Position numbers and translations under genes: made by a program
Source of the DNA: Gemmatimonadota bacterium
GTDB taxonomy: Bacteria > Gemmatimonadota > Gemmatimonadetes > JACCXV01 > JAHWKZ01
Assembly: GCA_019347645.1 (NCBI GenBank)
Contig: JAHWKZ010000042.1
Span: 1-10,729, forward strand
Length of the DNA stretch: 10,729 nt
Reading direction: 5' to 3'
Notes under the pieces: model-generated
Database searches by the model: none
Told to the model about the DNA's origin: nothing
Seen by the model: the letters and a program-made list of their open reading frames with translations, nothing else
Part shown: in pieces, positions 6,524-10,729 of the stretch
Position numbering within the stretch: position 1 is the first letter of the stretch
Layout: each line of letters starts with the position of its first letter

Positions 6524-9304
6524 TCAGAAGCGGATCTCCGCTCCGAGCCGGATCTCGCGCGGCGTTCCGTAGTTCAGCGGCGAATCCCCCGGCACAAGGG
6601 CGTTGGTTCCGCCGATGATGCCGGCCGCGCGCCGCGCCTCGAACAGCACCTCTTCGGCCTCGGCGAAGGTGACGATCCCGTCTCCGTCGAGGTCCTGACG
6701 ACGGATCGCGTCCTGGAACTCGGGGAGGACGTCCGCTTCGACCGTGAACGGGAACGAGGTGGGCGCGCCTTCGGTCAGGAAGTCGGCCGGGATATTCGGC
6801 GTGTCCTCGCGCTCGAACCCGCTGACATCCGGGCGGCCCGTCGTCTGGTTGACGTTGATCACATTCTCGACGTCCAGGAAGTTCCGCACCACTCCAAAGA
6901 CGCTCAGGTCGAGCCCGTCACCGAGGTCGAACCCCTTGGTCAGCCGGATGTCGCCGCTGTGGATCCACGGCAGGCGCGAGGAGCCCAGGTCCTCCTCCGG
7001 CGCCGAGCGCGAGTCGATCTCGCGGCGCGTGAACGGCTGGCCGCTCTGCGCGTTGTAGACCACGAACGCCCCGAAGTTGTTGAAGACCGTCCCCAGCGTC
7101 GTCCCCTCGCGATAATCGTCCGGGAAGCTGAACGAGAGCTGGGTATTGATCGTGTGCAGCCGGTCGTAGTCGTCCGGCGAGAGCTCGGACGGCGGCGTCA
7201 GCAGCCGGCCCGGGAACAGCGGATCGAACAGCCGGCCGAATCCACTGCCGGTCGCGAAGTCGGTCGGCGAGGAGGTCGTCCCTCGCGCCCACTGCAGCGA
7301 CCACGCCAGGTCGGTCGAGAAGTAGTTCGAGTAGCGCTTGCTGAGCGTGAAGTCGAACCCCTTCACGTTCCCGTTGTCGCCGTTGGTGAAGATCCGCCGC
7401 TCGCTGATCTCCGGCGAGATGACGCCGGGCTGGAAGACTTCCAGCCGGATCGCGCCCCGACGGTCACGATTGTAGCCCACCACGTCGACCACCAGGTTCT
7501 CGCTGATCAGGTGCGTGACGCCGGCCTCGAACGCCGTCGTCTCCACGAAGTCCAGGTTCGGGTTCCCGTAGGTGATGTTCGGGTTGCCCGGGAAGTCCAC
7601 CAGGAACGACGCGAAGAAGTGCCGCAGCTCCGGAAGCTGATAGAACTTGCCGTAGGAGAGCCGCACCTGCGTCGCGTCGGTGATCGGGTGCGCCACCCCG
7701 ATCCGCGGCGCCAGCTCGTCACGCGTCGGAGCGTCGAGCGTGCCCGCCGCCTCCGTGCACTGGCCCGCGAAGGCCGCGATTTCGCACGGCACGATGCCGG
7801 CCGCGTAGAACATCCGGCCGTTGGGTCCCTCCAGAGCCGGGAACACCGTGTTGGGATCCCAGTGGTCCCATCGGAGACCCAGGTCGATCACCAGATCGCC
7901 GTAGTCGAGCCGGTCCTGGACGTAGAGCGCGCCGACCCGCGGGCTCACGTCGTACACGTCCGCGAACGTGCTGGACGTGAAGTTCCCGCTGATCGTCTCG
8001 AGGTCGATCCAGTTCCACTCCCCCCCGACCTTGGCGCGGTGGACCCGATTGAGCTGGCTGTCGAGGTCCACCCGGATCCCCGTGCGGTTCTCCTCGCGGT
8101 TGAAGATGAAGTCGGTGAACAGCCCGTCGGTGATCCACAGCCGCGGCACGCCGAACACCGGGTCGGGAAGCCGCGAGGACTGGTTCGGGAGGTTCAGAAC
8201 GGAGAGCGGCAGCGAGTCCTCGAAGAAGAACTCGATGTCCCCGAAGCGGAAGTTGAGGAAGTCTTCTTCGAAGGTGCTCTCCGAGACCTCGCACTCCGAT
8301 CCGCAGTTGATCCGCTCCTCGATGATCGCGGCCGTCTCGGGGGTCTTCGGAAGCCCCTGCCAGGAGTCGGTGATGTGGTAGTTGGCGCGGATCTGGAGGT
8401 TCAGGTTCCGCTCCGACGTCTGGAAGATCTGCTGGTCGTAGCCGACGATCACGTCATGCGTCTTCGTCCGCGTCGCGTCGCTCCGGAGGTGCTGGAGCAG
8501 GGAGACGCGGTTGTCGAAGTTCTCGAACTGGTCACGGCTGAAGAGGTAGGTGGTCGTGGCCTTGGCGTTCCACGGGAAGAACGCGGTCAGCTTGCCCTGG
8601 CCCCGCGTCTGGTCGCCGCGGTTGCCCGGCAGAGCGTCCTCGGTCGAACCGGCCGAGTTCGCCACCACCTCGGGCACTCCGTCGCCGTCGCGGTCGGCGA
8701 CCACGTCGAACCCGGTCCTCGGATTGAAGCCCCCCGCCGCCGGGAAGAAGTCCTCCGCCCCGGTGGCATCCACCGAGCCGAAGAACGTCAGCACGTCGGG
8801 GATGATCGGGCCGCCGAACGACGCCTGCACGTTGTTGTAGCCGAACGAGTTCTCGGGGCTGATCTCGTCGGTCGTGAAGCGGACGTTCCCGCTGTACTCC
8901 CGACCCCCCTCGCGGGTGACGATGTTGATGATCCCGCTCTGCGCGTGGCCGAACTCGGCGTTGAACCCGCCGGTGATGACGTCGACCTCCTCGACCGAAA
9001 ACTGCCCGAACTCGGTCTGGTTGCGCTGGGTGCCGAAGTCGGTGATCAGCGCCCCGTCGACGTACGTCGCGCTCTCGGTGCCGCGGCCGCCGCGAATGAT
9101 GAACCCGCCCTGGCCCTGATAGATCCCGGCGCCGAGGGAAACCAGCTCGTCGATGCTGCCCACCGGCAGGTTCGCCGCGTCCTCGGCGGTGAAGCGGGTC
9201 TTGCTGATCGTGTTGTCACGCGCCACCAGCGGCTCGCGCTCGATCACCGCCACGATCCCCTCGGCCTGCACCACCTCGGAAGACAGCGCGAAGTCGACGG
9301 TCAT
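6524..9304 (-). CDS. TonB-dependent outer-membrane receptor: plug and barrel (main part of a frameshifted gene)
   Basis: These 926 residues carry the plug (about 30-130: FIIRGGRGTESATYVDG, VEEVDVITGGFNAEFGHAQSGIINIVTREGG) and a large beta-barrel ending in a terminal Phe (LGAEIRF), the usual outer-membrane assembly signal. The receptor should import a bound ligand using TonB energy; the ligand is unknown. The ATG at 9304 is not a natural start. It has no good SD and no signal peptide, and the export signal and N-terminal domain continue upstream in another frame. Joined by removing one base at 9304, the protein would be 1039 residues. Other marks are an EF-hand loop DLDGDGIVTFAE (871-882), an acidic DRDGDG loop (204-209), and close Cys pairs in NCGSEC and PCEIAAFAGQC, likely disulfides in surface loops. 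Transcription comes from the promoter at 9918-9947; a terminator follows at 6429-6481. Confidence 0.9.
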   Translation of the reverse strand: MTVDFALSSEVVQAEGIVAVIEREPLVARDNTISKTRFTAEDAANLPVGSIDELVSLGAGIYQGQGGFIIRGGRGTESATYVDGALITDFGTQRNQTEFGQFSVEEVDVITGGFNAEFGHAQSGIINIVTREGGREYSGNVRFTTDEISPENSFGYNNVQASFGGPIIPDVLTFFGSVDATGAEDFFPAAGGFNPRTGFDVVADRDGDGVPEVVANSAGSTEDALPGNRGDQTRGQGKLTAFFPWNAKATTTYLFSRDQFENFDNRVSLLQHLRSDATRTKTHDVIVGYDQQIFQTSERNLNLQIRANYHITDSWQGLPKTPETAAIIEERINCGSECEVSESTFEEDFLNFRFGDIEFFFEDSLPLSVLNLPNQSSRLPDPVFGVPRLWITDGLFTDFIFNREENRTGIRVDLDSQLNRVHRAKVGGEWNWIDLETISGNFTSSTFADVYDVSPRVGALYVQDRLDYGDLVIDLGLRWDHWDPNTVFPALEGPNGRMFYAAGIVPCEIAAFAGQCTEAAGTLDAPTRDELAPRIGVAHPITDATQVRLSYGKFYQLPELRHFFASFLVDFPGNPNITYGNPNLDFVETTAFEAGVTHLISENLVVDVVGYNRDRRGAIRLEVFQPGVISPEISERRIFTNGDNGNVKGFDFTLSKRYSNYFSTDLAWSLQWARGTTSSPTDFATGSGFGRLFDPLFPGRLLTPPSELSPDDYDRLHTINTQLSFSFPDDYREGTTLGTVFNNFGAFVVYNAQSGQPFTRREIDSRSAPEEDLGSSRLPWIHSGDIRLTKGFDLGDGLDLSVFGVVRNFLDVENVINVNQTTGRPDVSGFEREDTPNIPADFLTEGAPTSFPFTVEADVLPEFQDAIRRQDLDGDGIVTFAEAEEVLFEARRAAGIIGGTNALVPGDSPLNYGTPREIRLGAEIRF

Positions 9305-9644
9305 CTGTCTGACCCGCCAACACCCGCTGCTCCTGAGTCTGCGTCTGATAGCCGAGGTACTGCGCGGTGATCTCCTGCACGCCCACCGGCGTGTTGTTGA
9401 TGAAGTAGTAGCCGTCCTCGTTGGTCACGTTGCCGAGGTTGGTCCCCTCGACCACGACCTGGGCGCCGACGAGCGGCTGTCCGGTGTCGCGATCGGTGAC
9501 CGTGCCGATCACCTTCCCCGTCACCTGGGCGAAGGCCGCCGTCTCCGTAGAGGCAAGCAGCGCGAAGACTCCCAGGACGAGGATCGCGACCCTGGATGCG
9601 GCTCGGGCGAACGCCGTCGGCCTGAACAGACCAGGCTGCTGCAT
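9216..9644 (-). pseudogene. Frameshifted 5' part of the TonB-dependent receptor gene (signal peptide and regulatory-like domain)
   Basis: From the ATG at 9644 (GGAGG at 9656-9652, 7-nt spacer) the frame encodes a signal peptide (residues 1-39, hydrophobic core VAILVLGVFALLA, cleavage after AFA). A carboxypeptidase-regulatory-like beta-sandwich follows (about 42-113: GTVTDRDTGQPLVGAQVVVEGT, NEDGYYFINN, QYLGYQ, VLAGQT). This domain normally precedes the plug in such receptors. After Thr113 the frame becomes nonsense and stops at 9216, while the natural continuation VDFALSSEVVQAEG appears in the next frame from 9304. Deleting the single plus-strand T at 9304 turns GATG into GTG and gives GQTVTVDF, the sequence expected for the family. 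It is either a real one-base insertion or a sequencing/assembly error. An ATG at 9668 lacks a ribosome site and is not used. Confidence 0.82.
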
Positions 9645-9917
9645 AGGGTGTCCTCCGTTAGGGTTCATGAACGCACCGTTCTTGGAAGAACAGAACGAAC
9701 AGAAGTGCCGGGGAGAAGCTCCGGACGGGAGCCCGTCGGCCGGCCTGTGGCTGAGACCGCCGACGGCGCGGAAGTTTTCGCGGCCGGGTCTCTCCGGAAG
9801 TTTGGCTGGAAACGATGGCGCGGCGTACGCGCCGGGTAAGCGAACGTTCGTGAGTTCGAAACGCCCTCCTTTCCGAGCGAGTTCGGAAGGTCGGTCGTGG
9901 CTGGGACTGGCCCCCCC
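9645..9917 (-). other. Long structured 5' leader of the receptor mRNA
   Basis: No gene is supported in this stretch, which is the transcribed leader if the promoter at 9918-9947 is used. It is rich in inverted repeats: TTCCGA/TCGGAA (9871-9888), GGCGCG/CGCGCC (9817-9833), palindrome CGAACGTTCG (9841-9850), CCGTCGGC/GCCGACGG (9733-9740 with 9759-9766), GACGGG/CCCGTC (9724-9737), and a longer-range GAGACC/GGTCTC pairing (9753-9758 with 9787-9792). The stem at 9724-9737 and the stem at 9733-9766 share bases 9733-9737 and cannot both form. I could not match the leader to a known riboswitch class (cobalamin, TPP, c-di-GMP). Confidence 0.5.
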
Positions 9918-9947
9918 AGTATAGCGAAGCCCGCGAGACCGTGTCAA
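9918..9947 (-). promoter_or_regulatory. Near-consensus sigma70-type promoter of the receptor gene
   Basis: On the minus strand a perfect TTGACA (9947-9942), an 18-nt spacer and TATACT (9923-9918, 5 of 6 to consensus) form the best promoter in the window. Transcription would start near 9911 in a run of seven G, giving a leader of about 265 nt. The -35 box lies in the loop of the hairpin at 9929-9961, so promoter and upstream 3'-end signal overlap. Confidence 0.72.
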
Positions 9948-9961
9948 ACGGCCCCGCGGAC
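9929..9961 (-). terminator. Hairpin after the tonB-like gene, overlapping the receptor promoter
   Basis: On the minus strand GTCCGCGGGGCCGT (9961-9948) pairs fully with ACGGTCTCGCGGGC (9942-9929), counting three G-U wobbles, around the loop TTGAC. It begins 14 nt past the tandem TAG TAG stops of the tonB-like gene. The sequence after it, GCTTCGCTAT, is not a true T tract, so termination strength is uncertain. Confidence 0.5.
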
Positions 9962-9975
9962 TTCCTCTTCTCCTA

Positions 9976-10650
9976 CTACTGCGTCGACACCGAGACGGGC
10001 TGCGCGATCCACACCACGACCGGCTGGTCGCGGTTGTAGGCGGTGGTCCACGTCGTGGTCCGGGCCCACTGCTGGATCCCCTGATCGCACGCCGAGTTGC
10101 CGCTCGGCTTGAGCACGTCGGTGGCGGTCACGTTCCCGTTCGTGTCGATCCGGATCCCGACGGTCATCGAGCAGTTCACCCCGCTCTTCTTCAGCAGCGG
10201 TGGGATGTGCCTCAGGATGGCCTCCTGCTCGCACCCGGCCTTGCACTTCGGCTTCACCGTGTACGGGGTGAACGTGAAGGTGTTGCCGACCTCGGGCTCG
10301 GCCGCGGGCGGCGGGGGCGGAGCCTCGACCGGCTCGTTCTCCTCGATCGTGGTCTCGGCGATGGTGATGTCCTCCTCGACCGGCTCCTCGGCGATCACCG
10401 GCGTGGCTGGCCGGGCGATCTCCTCGGGCGGCGGCGGGATCTTGATCTCGGGCGGGATCTCGATGACCTCCATCTCCTCGGCCCGGGCCTCGAACCCCTC
10501 GCCCCGCGGCATGACGAAGAAGAAGACCAGCAGGAGGTGGACGACGAGCGCGACCCCGGTGAACAGCCAGAAGTACTTGCCGTACGCGTTGTGCAGGTCG
10601 GTGTTCGCCGTGGAGTACGTCTCCACTGCCTTGTTCTCGTTGTCGGCCAT
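9976..10650 (-). CDS. TonB-like energy transducer with a four-cysteine C-terminal domain
   Basis: This 224-residue inner-membrane protein should pass proton-motive energy to outer-membrane receptors, most obviously the adjacent one. A short cytoplasmic start is followed by one membrane helix (about 27-47: FWLFTGVALVVHLLLVFFFVM). A Pro/Glu-rich periplasmic spacer follows (about 62-121: IPPEIKIPPPPEEIARPATP, EAPPPPPAAEPEVG). The C-terminal domain (about 128-224: VGIRIDTNGNVTATDVLKPSG, then a helix, WTTAYNRDQP, VVVWIAQPV) has the TonB-box-binding fold pattern. Cys136, Cys140, Cys160 and Cys188 are unusual for that domain and could form two disulfides. The ATG at 10650 is preferred to an in-frame ATG at 10716 because GGAGGGGAG lies 6 nt before it and the upstream codons look non-coding. 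Tandem TAG stops end the gene. ExbB/ExbD are not seen; they may lie upstream beyond the right edge. Confidence 0.9.
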   Translation of the reverse strand: MADNENKAVETYSTANTDLHNAYGKYFWLFTGVALVVHLLLVFFFVMPRGEGFEARAEEMEVIEIPPEIKIPPPPEEIARPATPVIAEEPVEEDITIAETTIEENEPVEAPPPPPAAEPEVGNTFTFTPYTVKPKCKAGCEQEAILRHIPPLLKKSGVNCSMTVGIRIDTNGNVTATDVLKPSGNSACDQGIQQWARTTTWTTAYNRDQPVVVWIAQPVSVSTQ

Positions 10651-10729
10651 GTCGATCTCCCCTCCGGATCCTCGCTCGATTTCCGAGTTCGCTCGGGGTG
10701 CCCGCGGATCGGGCATCCTCAGCGGCCTC
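10651..10729 (-). other. Upstream region of the tonB-like gene, cut by the right edge
   Basis: No gene is supported here. It holds the ribosome site of the tonB-like gene and a small hairpin, CCGAG (10683-10687) and CTCGG (10692-10696) around a 4-nt loop. The plus-strand octamer TTTCCGAG at 10680-10687 also occurs in the receptor leader at 9870-9877. No confident promoter is visible before the edge. Confidence 0.3.

Noticed and set aside
9296..9312. Programmed ribosomal frameshift in the receptor
   Set aside because: There is no slippery heptamer, no downstream pseudoknot that I can see, and programmed shifts are not known for this receptor class. A simple one-base insertion explains the data.
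6368..9370. A 1000-codon plus-strand ORF opposite the TonB-dependent receptor
   Set aside because: It is an antisense shadow caused by GC-rich codon use. Its sequence is low-complexity Arg/Val/Asp/Leu without domain motifs, and the opposite strand carries an unmistakable receptor.
9733..9766. GGCTGAGACC-like string, resembling the thi box of a TPP riboswitch
   Set aside because: It lies on the plus strand, opposite to the receptor leader transcript, and the remaining conserved parts of the TPP aptamer are absent.
1..10729. Mobile elements, CRISPR arrays, tRNA or rRNA genes
   Set aside because: No transposase-like protein, terminal inverted repeats with target duplication, regularly spaced repeats, or RNA gene signatures were found on either strand.

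Overview
The window is GC-rich throughout (C and G dominate third codon positions), which produces long antisense shadow ORFs opposite every real gene. The gene content suggests a Gram-negative bacterium of the FCB/Gemmatimonadota-like type. It has a TonB-dependent receptor with an N-terminal carboxypeptidase-regulatory-like domain and a C-terminal Phe. It has a TonB transducer with a Pro/Glu-rich linker typical of such lineages. It also has a secreted S9 peptidase and a LytS/LytR-type two-component pair. The taxonomic call is an inference from protein style, not a database result.

Layout. Positions 1-87 hold the 5' end of a minus-strand gene that runs off the left edge; its Shine-Dalgarno sequence sits inside a strong hairpin. 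Next come a small beta-rich hypothetical protein (259-603, minus) and a VOC/glyoxalase-fold protein (772-1194, minus). A divergent promoter region with a perfect TATAAT and a palindrome separates the VOC gene from a secreted prolyl-oligopeptidase-family S9 peptidase (1337-3292, plus). This peptidase converges on a class I SAM methyltransferase (3327-4187, minus). The rest is on the minus strand: a LytTR response regulator (4453-5265) and its LytS-type histidine kinase (5262-6383) overlapping by ATGA, a terminator hairpin (6429-6481), a large TonB-dependent receptor (6524-9644) broken by a one-base frameshift, a structured 273-nt untranslated leader with a near-consensus promoter, and a TonB-like energy transducer (9976-10650).

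How the genes fit together. The right half is an outer-membrane import module: a receptor barrel with plug plus its TonB-like energiser. ExbB/ExbD are not in the window. A sensor/regulator pair lies directly downstream, behind a terminator. The regulator could control the import genes, but no operator proves it. The S9 peptidase may supply peptides in the periplasm, which is inference only. The VOC protein, methyltransferase and small hypothetical look like independent single genes.

I found no RNA genes, CRISPR array, insertion sequence or recognisably new multi-gene system. The points most worth a second look are: the precise frameshift in the receptor, where removing one base restores a family-typical sequence; two acidic calcium-loop motifs in the receptor, one a full EF-hand loop; the four-cysteine C-terminal domain of the TonB-like protein; the receptor promoter whose -35 box lies in the loop of a 14-bp hairpin following tonB; mutually exclusive stems in the receptor leader; and the SD-sequestering hairpin at the left edge.
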